Positions 1 through 7,392 of a stretch of 54,702 nucleotides of DNA are shown piece after piece. The stretch lies in NCBI GenBank assembly GCA_031290985.1, contig JARLJW010000022.1, positions 1 through 54,702 of the forward strand, read 5' to 3'. Numbering within the stretch: the stretch's first letter is position 1; every line of letters begins with the position of its first letter. The DNA is from Verrucomicrobiia bacterium. GTDB lineage: Bacteria > Verrucomicrobiota > Verrucomicrobiia > Limisphaerales > UBA11358. The notes under the pieces are model-generated. The model saw nothing but the letters and a program-made list of their open reading frames with translations. It had not been told where the DNA came from and did not search any database. Both the position numbers and the translations under genes were made by a program.

Positions 1-13
1 ACCAAAACCGGAA

Positions 14-129
14 CACCGGACTGGAAAGTCCGGTGCACCGGCAGGCACGAAAGCCTGCCCTACATCGGACGGGCTCCTGCTATGGTTAGTATCTGGCTCA
101 GAATGTAGGGCAGACTTTCCAGTCCGGTG
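14..129. repeat. Nested inverted repeat
   Basis: A perfect 17-base inverted pair lies at 14-30 (caccggactggaaagtc) and 113-129 (gactttccagtccggtg). Inside it is a second inverted pair, ctgccctacat at 55-65 and atgtagggcag at 103-113. The right part (105-129) resembles a stretch at 2442-2470 (gtagggca..ctttccag), so it is probably one copy of a dispersed intergenic repeat. No gene is visible here. Confidence 0.7.
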
Positions 130-133
130 AACT

Positions 134-365
134 GGCCGGCGACATTCGCGCGCCAGATGTGCTCTAATGACAAATGTTTGAGCGGGCTTACGCCGCGCTG
201 CTACCGGGATTTACCGGAATTGGGCTGGGCGAACGCCGTGAACCAGGGCTCGGGCGGTGCCTGAAAATCATAAGCCTGCTCCCGCCATGCGAAGCGCAGC
301 CGCCCGGCGTGCAAGGCGTGATTCGGCAGGATGAGCCGCTGGCGCTGTTTATCCGTCAGCCAGCC
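134..365. repeat. Left copy of duplicated rluA-like gene end
   Basis: This segment matches 1373-1594 with only scattered substitutions and a roughly ten-base insertion near 215-224. It carries the same non-coding stretch after the stop codon and the last ~55 codons of the pseudouridine synthase gene. The match ends near 362-365, where the nucleotidyltransferase coding sequence begins. The stop codon of that gene (356-358) lies inside the duplicated segment. Confidence 0.85.
201..365 (-). pseudogene. Truncated C-terminal fragment of RluA-family pseudouridine synthase
   Basis: Read on the minus strand, this fragment encodes the residues from LTDKQRQRLILPNHALHAG to about PWFTAFAQPN. It is nearly identical to the last ~55 residues of the intact synthase at 1427-2329. 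The catalytic HLVNRLDRETSG region and everything upstream are missing, so it cannot be functional. It is what remains of a duplication, or of an older gene copy whose front was replaced by the nucleotidyltransferase module. The reading frame continues a little beyond the homologous part, without similarity. Confidence 0.8.
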
Positions 366-886
366 TTGACCAACCGCTCCAGCCGGGCGAGACATGTTTG
401 AAGCCGGTCGGAGGGCAAAGGCGTATGGGACAACCGCTCCCGGATCACCGGTACTTGAATCAAATGATGGCGCAGCAAACCGCTCAAAAATTCCACATCC
501 TTTTCACGTCCGGCCACCAATTTGGAAACTGCCAAGTCATGAACTTCAAGACAAAGGCCGGTTCCGCCGCCGGTATTCTGATTGCGCACCGGCACAAGGC
601 GTTCCTGCCACCGGTCCGGCAAAACAGCGGTTTCCCGGCTGACCCCGTGCGCGTAGTAACCAAAAGTCTGATGAAAAGGAGAACCTTCACCTATGGAACC
701 GTCAATCAAATCACTGTCCGCCGGGTCACGCAGCGAGAAAACATCGGCTTCGATGGATCCCAGCAACTCTGCGGGGGCCTGGGGAAACTGCCCCAGCACC
801 GACTGACTGCCGACAATCACAAATTCCGACGCGCCGGTGATACCGGCGGCAGCCCGGATGATATGTTCAAGCTGTAGCCGGTGCAT
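356..886 (-). CDS. Nucleotidyltransferase-like protein, putative toxin
   Basis: This 176-residue protein begins MHRLQLEHIIRAAAGITG and has the minimal nucleotidyltransferase signature: FVIVGSQSVLG at ~22-32, then an acidic pair in SIEADVFSL (Glu46, Asp48). It resembles the DUF6036/AbiEii-like nucleotidyltransferases often found in two-gene toxin-antitoxin-like modules. The ATG at 886 was chosen because the conserved part starts there; the frame is open further upstream but only as the shadow of the partner gene. It overlaps the 3' end of the upstream partner gene by 20 bases, so the two are translated together. Its stop lies in the duplicated rluA fragment, which suggests its tail was altered when the module landed. 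Toxin activity is inferred. Confidence 0.7.
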   Translation of the reverse strand: MHRLQLEHIIRAAAGITGASEFVIVGSQSVLGQFPQAPAELLGSIEADVFSLRDPADSDLIDGSIGEGSPFHQTFGYYAHGVSRETAVLPDRWQERLVPVRNQNTGGGTGLCLEVHDLAVSKLVAGREKDVEFLSGLLRHHLIQVPVIRERLSHTPLPSDRLQTCLARLERLVKAG

Positions 887-1196
887 GGCGGAAGCGGGAT
901 TTGATCTCCCAGACTTCCGCCGGCGAGAGAACGCCGGCGAAGGGCGAATTTTGACGCAACCGCTGGGCATCGTCCGATTCAGAGCAAAGCAACGCGCAAA
1001 CCTCCTCCACCGGGCGGGAGAGGATTTGCTGCCATTCGGCATAGCAACGCAGCAGTGATGGGGCGAAGTTGTTTTGTTGCGACCAACGCACAAGGTTGGC
1101 GCGGGCAAAATCAATCACCTCCGGCTGCCCGCGCAGTCGTTCGGCAACGCGACGGGCCAGTTCCAGACTCACTTGATCGATTTCAGAGTGATTCAT
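867..1196 (-). CDS. Small antitoxin-like partner of nucleotidyltransferase
   Basis: A 109-residue soluble protein begins MNHSEIDQVSLELARRVAE. It has a central ARANLVRWSQQNN stretch and a conserved-looking QNSPFAGVLSPAEVW end. Proteins with the (R/Q)xSPFAGVL ending are, to my recollection, typically encoded just upstream of small nucleotidyltransferases. The ATG at 1196 is preferred over the in-frame TTG at 1223. Its 3' end overlaps the nucleotidyltransferase start by 20 bases, an arrangement typical of toxin-antitoxin pairs with the antitoxin first. No DNA-binding motif is obvious. The antitoxin role is an inference from gene order. Confidence 0.65.
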   Translation of the reverse strand: MNHSEIDQVSLELARRVAERLRGQPEVIDFARANLVRWSQQNNFAPSLLRCYAEWQQILSRPVEEVCALLCSESDDAQRLRQNSPFAGVLSPAEVWEIKSRFRHAPATA

Positions 1197-1372
1197 GCCG
1201 TTTGATTTTATTGATCCCGGCAAAATTTTGCCGTGAAGGTATTATGACTGTTTTTCCCCGTTGAAGCAACTCTTGCGCACAGCGGTACACACGGGCAGTT
1301 GAAATCAAACATTTGCGCCTCTCTGCGCCCTATGCTTTTTGTTTGCAAGATAGAAATCCGTGTCCCTTCCCG

Positions 1373-1594
1373 GGCCGGCCACATTCGCGTGCCAGATGTG
1401 CTCTAATGACAAATGTTTGAGCGGGCTTACGCCGCGCTGCTACCGAAATTGGGATGGGCGAACGCCGTGAACCAAGGCTCGGGCGGTGCCTGAAAATCAT
1501 AAGCCTGCTCCCGCCATGCAAAGCGCAGCCGCCCGGCGTGCAAGGCGTGATTCGGCAGGATGAGCCGCTGGCGCTGTTCCTCCGTCAACCGCCC
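1373..1594. repeat. Right copy of duplicated rluA-like gene end
   Basis: This is the counterpart of 134-365. It covers the region just after the stop codon and the last ~55 codons of the intact pseudouridine synthase. The two copies flank the ~0.84-kb nucleotidyltransferase module and about 180 bases of upstream sequence (1197-1372), in which I see no gene. Confidence 0.85.
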
Positions 1595-2329
1595 CTCGAC
1601 CAGGGCCAGATACAGATCCTCATCGCCGCCATATAGCTTGTCGCCCACGATGGGATGGCCCAGATGCGCGAGGTGCAGGCGGATCTGATGTTTGCGACCG
1701 GTGCGGGGGGTGACGCGTAACAACGAGAATGGAAGCTGGAGGCTGGCAGATGGATCAGCGCAGTCAGATCGGACCACTTCTCCCCGACCCTCTCCCCCAA
1801 CTCCGTTGACGGAGAGGGAGACGGAGGTGCCGTTGTCCAACCTGCCCGGACGTGTAAACCGTTTCTCCACGAAATATTCGGTCTGGGCGGAGGCGCCGTC
1901 GGGGCGGACGCAGTCTTTGATGGCCACGATGCTGTGCTCATCCTTGCCCAGCGGGGCATCGATGATCCCCGAATCCGCCATCACATGGCCATGGACGACC
2001 GCCAGATATTCCTTCTGCACGGCGCGGGTTTCCCAAACCTTGCCCAGTTCGCGGGCAGCCGACGGGTTCTTGGCGATCAGCACCAACCCGGAGGTTTCAC
2101 GGTCCAGCCGGTTGACCAAATGAGGCGCTGGGGCCATGGCGGAATGGATGGGTGAGGCGTGATCCACCGGGCGTAATTTTAATTTGTTTAGCCGCTCAAA
2201 ATATATCCGGGCGCGGCTGATCAGGCTGGAATACTCGTCCCCCTTCGTCGGATGGCAGACCAGGTCCGCCGGCTTGTGGACGACGAGCAGGTCGGCGTCC
2301 TCATGGATGATGGCGAATAATTTTTCCAA
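1427..2329 (-). CDS. RluA-family RNA pseudouridine synthase with in-frame repeat insertion
   Basis: This 300-residue enzyme should isomerise specific uridines of rRNA or tRNA to pseudouridine. HLVNRLDRETSG (70-81) carries the catalytic Asp76, and LLRVTPRTGRKHQIRLHLAHLGHPIVGD (203-230) is the family's other hallmark. There is no S4 domain at the N-terminus. Residues ~159-200, between KRF and SLLRV, are not family sequence: the underlying DNA contains a palindrome (ccctctcc at 1788-1795, ggagaggg at 1811-1818). The frame stays open, so a dispersed repeat has been absorbed into the protein. Residues ~50-69 may be a second, smaller insertion. The last ~55 codons are duplicated at 134-365. The target uridine cannot be told. 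Confidence 0.85.
   Translation of the reverse strand: MEKLFAIIHEDADLLVVHKPADLVCHPTKGDEYSSLISRARIYFERLNKLKLRPVDHASPIHSAMAPAPHLVNRLDRETSGLVLIAKNPSAARELGKVWETRAVQKEYLAVVHGHVMADSGIIDAPLGKDEHSIVAIKDCVRPDGASAQTEYFVEKRFTRPGRLDNGTSVSLSVNGVGGEGRGEVVRSDCADPSASLQLPFSLLRVTPRTGRKHQIRLHLAHLGHPIVGDKLYGGDEDLYLALVEGRLTEEQRQRLILPNHALHAGRLRFAWREQAYDFQAPPEPWFTAFAHPNFGSSAA
1788..1818. repeat. Palindromic repeat inserted in coding sequence
   Basis: Perfect 8-base inverted arms (ccctctcc and ggagaggg) are separated by 15 bases, inside the pseudouridine synthase gene. It encodes part of the stretch SLSVNGVGGEGRGE, which is absent from the expected RluA fold. The wider insertion probably spans ~1730-1855. Confidence 0.6.
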
Positions 2330-2664
2330 GCCGGAAATTTAACCACGCCCGGCCACGTTGAAGCAAGCAGCGAAGGGTGCTGGCATACGGTCGCCGGCGC
2401 ATCCTCACACCCGCCAGTCCGGGAAGCGCTCCGGCGCCAACGTAGGGCACGCTTTCCAGCCTGCCGGTGCGGGCGACTTTCCCGTCGCCCGTTCCTTCCC
2501 CCGATCGGACAACTCCGCTCGCAAGCACAGTGTCAAGATGCCCCCGTACGGTCGCCATTGCCTGCATCCACCACCGGCCAGGAGACGGATTTTCGCGCAA
2601 GAACGTTCAGATTTTCATTTTGGTGACCACCATATTTTTTTAACATCGGGCATTCTTAATTAAA
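2330..2664. other. Intergenic region with dispersed repeats between divergent genes
   Basis: This 335-base gap separates the minus-strand pseudouridine synthase from the plus-strand TMTC-like operon. It contains gtagggcacgctttccag (2442-2459), similar to 105-122, and a short duplicated motif (acggtcgcc near 2388 and 2548). The last ~60 bases before the gene at 2665 are AT-rich and probably hold its promoter, but no clear -35/-10 pair could be picked. I see no convincing coding sequence. Confidence 0.5.
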
Positions 2665-4515
2665 ATGCGTCGCACTTGGACCATCGCCGTGCTGCTGGCG
2701 GGAATCACGCTGGCTCTCTACTGGCCGGTGCATGCGTTTGACCTGATTTACTTCGATGATCCAATCTTGTTGAAGGATTCCCCGGCGGTGCAGGCGGGGC
2801 TGACGTGGGCGGGCATCCAATGGGCGTGCACGAGCGTGATCATCGCCAACTGGCATCCGCTCACCAACCTGTCTTTCCTGGTCGTGTCGCAATTTTTTGG
2901 CAACACGCCGGGCGCGCATCACCTGGCGAATGCCTTCCTTCACGCGGCCAATGCCGCCCTGCTCTTCCTGCTGCTGCGGCAGCTCACCGGCGCCACCTGG
3001 CGGAGCGCCGTCGTGGCCGCCATTTTTGCCTGGCACCCGCTGCGGGTGGAATCCGTGGCGTGGATCGTGGAGCGCAAGGATGTGTTATGCGCATTTTTCT
3101 TTTTGCTGGCGCTCCTGTTTTACGCGCAGTTCGTTGACGCATCAAAGCGCGGCCCCCCCCGGCAAAAAATATTTTTTTACGCCGGCTTGGTGGCCTTTGC
3201 CTGCGCCTTGTTGAGCAAACCCATGGCGGTGACGCTTCCGTTCGTGCTGCTATTGCTTGATATCTGGCCTTTGCAACGAGTGACGAATGACCCATGGCAA
3301 GTGGCGCGCGTAAGATCGCTCGTTATTGAGAAAATCCCGTTTTTGGGGCTGATGATTGGGTTTTGCGTGGCGACATATTGGATTCAGCATGATTACGCAG
3401 CCATGACGCCATGGGAAAAGCTCGGCCTCGCCCCGCGGGTGGCGAACGCGCTCTCCGGTTACGTTTCCTACCTGGCACAATTATGCTGGCCCGCAAACCT
3501 CGCGGCCATCTATCCGTTTCCCAAAAGCTTCGATCCGGCCCAGACCGTTTTGAAAGCGGCGCTGCTGCTGGCGATTACCGCCGGGTGCATCGTCCAGTTT
3601 AAACGCCGTCCGCAGCTTGCCGTCGGGTGGGGCTGGTATCTCGGCATGGCGCTGCCCGTCATCGGCATCATCCAGGTTGGCCCGCAGTCCATGGCCGATC
3701 GTTATACTTACCTGCCGCTCATTGGTCCCGTCATGGCGCTGGTGTGGACGGTGCCGGAATTATTGTGGCGCACCCGCACGTGGAAAATGATGGCGGCCAC
3801 CGCCTCCGTGCTGGGTCTCAGCGGATTGATCCTGTTGTCGGCCCGGCAACTAGCATACTGGCGGGACACCATTGAATTATTTTCCCACAATATCGCGGTG
3901 ACGCCGGACAACGATTCCGCGTATCTCGCGCTGGGCATCGGCTATGAAAAAGCCGGCGACACGAACCGCGCCCTGGTCTGCTATCGGGTGGCCCGGACAC
4001 TTTCACCGGACGGACTGCAAATCCGCCGCAATCTGGCCAACCTGCTCACCCAGCAAAAACAGTTTGCCGCCGCCGAGGTGGAATACAACTCAGTGATCGC
4101 GCTGGAGCCGACGGAATATTCTGCGCACCTCGGTTATGCCGGCCTGCTCGCCACCCAGGGCCGCGTGGAGGAAGAAATTGTCCAGCTCAACCGGGTCGTC
4201 CAGTTGGATCCCGATTCAACCGAGGCGCTGAACAATCTTGCGTGGGTGCTGGCAACCACGCGCGCCGACACCCTGCGCGACGGTAACCGCGCGGTGAATC
4301 TCGCCCAACATGCCTGCGAACTGACGAAATTTGAAAAAACCATCTTCCTCGGCACCCTCGGCGCGGCGTATGCGGAGGCGGGCAAATTTGACAATGCCAC
4401 CGCCACCGCCCAACGCGCCTGCGATCTGGCCGCAAAAAACGGCGAAACGGAACTGCTGCGCCGAAACCAGGAATTGCTGGCCTTGTACCGGAACCATCAA
4501 GCCGTGCGAGAGTAA
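2665..4515 (+). CDS. TMTC-like multi-pass membrane protein with C-terminal TPR repeats
   Basis: A 616-residue protein with about ten membrane segments over residues 1-400, then TPR repeats (~415-600). The first loop has FDLIYFDDP, with an Asp pair (Asp31-Asp32) placed as in GT-C glycosyltransferases of the PMT/TMTC type. NWHPLTNLS, WHPLRVESVAWIVERKDVL and QSMADRYTYLPLIG are also characteristic of TMTC-like proteins. In that family the membrane part transfers a sugar, often mannose, from a lipid carrier, while the TPRs face away from the cytoplasm and bind the acceptor. Activity here is inferred. Its stop codon overlaps the start of the next, paralogous gene (TAATG). Its final ~60 codons are almost identical in DNA to those of the paralogue, far closer than the rest of the gene. 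Confidence 0.8.
   Translation: MRRTWTIAVLLAGITLALYWPVHAFDLIYFDDPILLKDSPAVQAGLTWAGIQWACTSVIIANWHPLTNLSFLVVSQFFGNTPGAHHLANAFLHAANAALLFLLLRQLTGATWRSAVVAAIFAWHPLRVESVAWIVERKDVLCAFFFLLALLFYAQFVDASKRGPPRQKIFFYAGLVAFACALLSKPMAVTLPFVLLLLDIWPLQRVTNDPWQVARVRSLVIEKIPFLGLMIGFCVATYWIQHDYAAMTPWEKLGLAPRVANALSGYVSYLAQLCWPANLAAIYPFPKSFDPAQTVLKAALLLAITAGCIVQFKRRPQLAVGWGWYLGMALPVIGIIQVGPQSMADRYTYLPLIGPVMALVWTVPELLWRTRTWKMMAATASVLGLSGLILLSARQLAYWRDTIELFSHNIAVTPDNDSAYLALGIGYEKAGDTNRALVCYRVARTLSPDGLQIRRNLANLLTQQKQFAAAEVEYNSVIALEPTEYSAHLGYAGLLATQGRVEEEIVQLNRVVQLDPDSTEALNNLAWVLATTRADTLRDGNRAVNLAQHACELTKFEKTIFLGTLGAAYAEAGKFDNATATAQRACDLAAKNGETELLRRNQELLALYRNHQAVRE
4302..4478 (+). repeat. 177-bp near-identical tract shared with 6374-6550
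   Basis: The 3' ends of the two TMTC-like genes match at 175 of 177 bases by eye; the two differences are in gcaaatttgacaatg versus gcaactttgccaatg. It encodes the last TPR-like repeat (QHACELTKFEKTIFLGTLGA...). Confidence 0.9.
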
Positions 4516-6590
4516 TGACACCGAACATGCGCCCCAATCTCCTTTGTCTATCCGCCCTGTTGCTGCTGACGCTGGCCTGTTTCTGGCCGGTTGGCCGGTT
4601 CGGCTTCATCGGCTATGACGACATTGATTATGTTTACCAAAATGAACACGTCCAGGCGGGGCTGACTCCCGAGGGCATCGCGTGGGCCTTCACCACGGCG
4701 TGTGCCGGGAACTGGCATCCCCTGACCTGGCTCTCCCACATGGTGGACTGTGATCTCTTCGGGCTGAATCCCCATGCCTCGCACTGGATCAACCTGGGAT
4801 GCCACGCGGCCAACAGCCTGTTGGTATTCATCTGGCTGCACGGGCTGACCGGCCGGCGCGGGCGCAGTTTTTTGGTGGCCGCATTGTTTGCCGTCCATCC
4901 GCTGCATGTGCAATCCGTGGCCTGGATCTCCGAGCGCAAGGATGTCTTGAGCGGTCTTTTCTGCCTGGGCACATTGATCGCTTATACGCGGTATTGCCGG
5001 GACCGGACAACCCGGAACTACCTGCTGGTGGCGGGACTCTTTGCCCTGGGATTGATGGCGAAGCCCATGCTCGTGACGCTGCCGCTCATCCTCCTGGTGC
5101 TGGACTTCTGGCCGCTGGCACGCAATCCGTTCCCGCCCGGCCCGGATTCAAAAATGAAGGACTGGCTACGACGATGGCCCTCCTTGGTGGCCGAAAAAAT
5201 CCCCCTGTTCCTGCTCGCCCTGGCCTCGGGTGCCGCCACGCTGTGGGCGCAAAGATCCGGCGGCGCGGTGATCCCGCTGGGCGCCGTCGACTGGCCGGCC
5301 CGTTTTGAAAATGCGCTGGCGGGCTACGGCCTGTACCTGGAAAAAATGTTCTGGCCGGCGGACCTCGCCATTTTTTATCCGCTGCCCCTCCATGGCCCCG
5401 GCCCGGCGCTGGTCGGGGCATCGTCCGTGCTGTTGATGGCCCTGTTCAGCGCGGGAATCTGGCAACTCCGGCGGCGGCCATACCTGTTCACCGGCTGGCT
5501 GTGGTTTTTCATCATGCTGCTGCCGGTCATTGGCATCCTCCAGGTGGGCGCGCAAGCCATGGCCGACCGCTACACCTACCTGCCCTCAATCGGCTTGTTC
5601 ATGCTGGTGATCTGGGCGGTGACGGAACTGGCCCCGGCGCCGGCGCCGATGATCCGGCTCGTCCAGACGGGCGCGGGTGCCGTTCTGGTGCTGGCCTGCG
5701 CCTGGGACACCCGTTATCAGCTCCAGTTCTGGCGCGACAACATCACTCTCTTCAAACACGTCGTGGCCGTGACGCCCGGGAACAATGCCCAAGGTTATTT
5801 CTATCTGGGCATTTCCTATGGTGAAAACGGCGACCTGCCGTCGGCCGCCAACGCCCTCTCCCAAGCCGTGGAATCCATGCCTGATTTTGATTTGGCCCGG
5901 AACAAGCTGGGCAATGTGCTCCTCCTGCAGAAAAAATATTCTGCCGCCGAACCGCACCTGGCGGCCGTGTCCCGCGCCCACCCGGATTATTTGCGCGCCC
6001 ACGTCTCCCTGGGATTATGCCTGGCGGGTGAAAAAAAATTCCAGGCCGCCCGGTCGGAATATCTGGCGGCCCGGCAACTGCAGCCGGATGATGCCGGCAT
6101 CGATCAGCTCCTAAAGGACATCGCCCCCATGGTCGAGGCGGAACAAAAGCTGGTCACGCTGACTGACCGGCTCAAGACGAATCCCACCGCCGAAACCTGC
6201 CTCGAGCTGGCCAGGACCCAGGCTTTGCTGGGCAATTGTCCCGAAACTATTCTAAATTATAAAAAAGCCTTGGCGGTGGACCCGGATCTGGTCGACGCCC
6301 TGAATGATCTGGCCTGGCTGCTGGCCACCTGCCCGGATGAAAAAATCCGCGATGGCACACAAGCCGTGACCTTCGCCCAACATGCCTGCGAACTGACGAA
6401 ATTTGAAAAAACCATCTTCCTCGGCACCCTCGGCGCGGCGTATGCGGAGGCGGGCAACTTTGCCAATGCCACCGCCACCGCCCAACGCGCCTGCGATCTG
6501 GCCGCAAAAAACGGCGAAACGGAACTGCTGCGCCGAAACCAGGAATTGCTCGTCCTTTATCAGAACCACCAGGCTTACCACGAAAAGTGA
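4515..6590 (+). CDS. TMTC-like multi-pass membrane protein with TPR repeats, paralogue of upstream gene
   Basis: A 691-residue protein of the same architecture as its neighbour: membrane segments over residues ~1-420 and a longer TPR region (~440-690). The first loop reads FGFIGYDDIDYV, with the Asp pair at 35-36. NWHPLTWLSHMVDCDLFGLNP, HPLHVQSVAWISERKDVLSG and QAMADRYTYLPSIG match the TMTC-like family. The ATG at 4515 shares a base with the upstream stop (TAATG), so translation is coupled. The likely role is lipid-linked sugar transfer to exported proteins. The two copies may form a heterodimer or differ in acceptor. The stretch 6374-6550 is the partner of the near-identical tract at 4302-4478. 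Confidence 0.8.
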   Translation: MTPNMRPNLLCLSALLLLTLACFWPVGRFGFIGYDDIDYVYQNEHVQAGLTPEGIAWAFTTACAGNWHPLTWLSHMVDCDLFGLNPHASHWINLGCHAANSLLVFIWLHGLTGRRGRSFLVAALFAVHPLHVQSVAWISERKDVLSGLFCLGTLIAYTRYCRDRTTRNYLLVAGLFALGLMAKPMLVTLPLILLVLDFWPLARNPFPPGPDSKMKDWLRRWPSLVAEKIPLFLLALASGAATLWAQRSGGAVIPLGAVDWPARFENALAGYGLYLEKMFWPADLAIFYPLPLHGPGPALVGASSVLLMALFSAGIWQLRRRPYLFTGWLWFFIMLLPVIGILQVGAQAMADRYTYLPSIGLFMLVIWAVTELAPAPAPMIRLVQTGAGAVLVLACAWDTRYQLQFWRDNITLFKHVVAVTPGNNAQGYFYLGISYGENGDLPSAANALSQAVESMPDFDLARNKLGNVLLLQKKYSAAEPHLAAVSRAHPDYLRAHVSLGLCLAGEKKFQAARSEYLAARQLQPDDAGIDQLLKDIAPMVEAEQKLVTLTDRLKTNPTAETCLELARTQALLGNCPETILNYKKALAVDPDLVDALNDLAWLLATCPDEKIRDGTQAVTFAQHACELTKFEKTIFLGTLGAAYAEAGNFANATATAQRACDLAAKNGETELLRRNQELLVLYQNHQAYHEK
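6374..6550 (+). repeat. Partner tract of 4302-4478
   Basis: Second copy of the 177-bp tract at the 3' end of the downstream TMTC-like gene. The sequence before it diverges to ordinary paralogue level. Confidence 0.9.
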
Positions 6591-6620
6591 TGGCCATGGC
6601 CCGTTCTCATCCCACGACAA

Positions 6621-7358
6621 TCACACCCCGCCAAACCGGCGGTGCCGCCGCGCATACTCCTCCAGCGCGGCGTAAAACTGCGGCTTCTTGAAATCCGGCC
6701 AGAGCGTCGGCGTGATGACCAGCTCGGCGTAGCTGATCTGCCACAGCAGAAAATTGCTGACGCGCATCTCGCCGCTTGTGCGGATGAGCAGGTCCGGATC
6801 CGGCACATTGCGCGTCCACAGGTGGTCGGAGATGACCTTCTCCGTGATGTCCGCCGGGTCCAGCTTGCCGGCCTTCACCTTGACCGCAATCTGCCGCGCC
6901 GCATCCACGATCTCGATGCGGCTGCTATAACTCAATGCCATGATGAGCGTCAGCCCGTTGTTCTTGGAAAGCGTCTCGATGGATTTCTGCAAGTGCTCCT
7001 GCACATTGTCCGGCAACCGGTGAATCTGCCCGATGACTTCCAGCCGGACGTTGTTTTTATTGAGGTCCTTCGTCTCGCTCTTGAGATAATGGACGAGATA
7101 TTTCATCAGCGCATCCACCTCGTCCTTGGGCCGGTTCCAGTTCTCCGCCGAGAACGCATACAGGGTAAGATACTTGATGCCCAGTTCCCCGGCCGTGCGG
7201 ATGATTTCCCGCGCCGAATCCGCCCCGCGCCGGTGCCCCTCGATGCGCGGCAGATGCCGCGACTTCGCCCAGCGCCCGTTGCCATCCATGATCACCGCCA
7301 CGTGCCGCGGCAGGTTGGCCTGGGCTTCGGCGTTCAAGGTGGTGGCGGCGGTGCTCAT
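6621..7358 (-). CDS. uppS: Isoprenyl transferase (undecaprenyl diphosphate synthase)
   Basis: A 245-residue cis-prenyltransferase that builds the C55 lipid carrier for peptidoglycan and surface glycans from farnesyl diphosphate and isopentenyl diphosphate. HVAVIMDGNGRWAKSR (19-34) holds the catalytic Asp25. GHRRGADSAREI, YAFSAENWNRP and DPDLLIRTSGEMRVSNFLLWQ are the substrate- and Mg-binding blocks, with the ending RRHRRFGGV. The length is normal. The usual neighbour cdsA is absent: it sits 34 bases after the nucleotidyltransferase gene on the same strand and converges with the TMTC-like pair, whose predicted reaction also uses polyprenyl-linked sugars. Confidence 0.97.
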   Translation of the reverse strand: MSTAATTLNAEAQANLPRHVAVIMDGNGRWAKSRHLPRIEGHRRGADSAREIIRTAGELGIKYLTLYAFSAENWNRPKDEVDALMKYLVHYLKSETKDLNKNNVRLEVIGQIHRLPDNVQEHLQKSIETLSKNNGLTLIMALSYSSRIEIVDAARQIAVKVKAGKLDPADITEKVISDHLWTRNVPDPDLLIRTSGEMRVSNFLLWQISYAELVITPTLWPDFKKPQFYAALEEYARRHRRFGGV

Positions 7359-7392
7359 TTGGTGGCCAGCAGGTTACGCGAAAAGCCCGGAT

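Noticed and set aside
2301..2600. 99-codon open frame upstream of the TMTC-like genes
   Set aside because: It runs through dispersed repeats and the start of the pseudouridine synthase gene and has no recognisable sequence.
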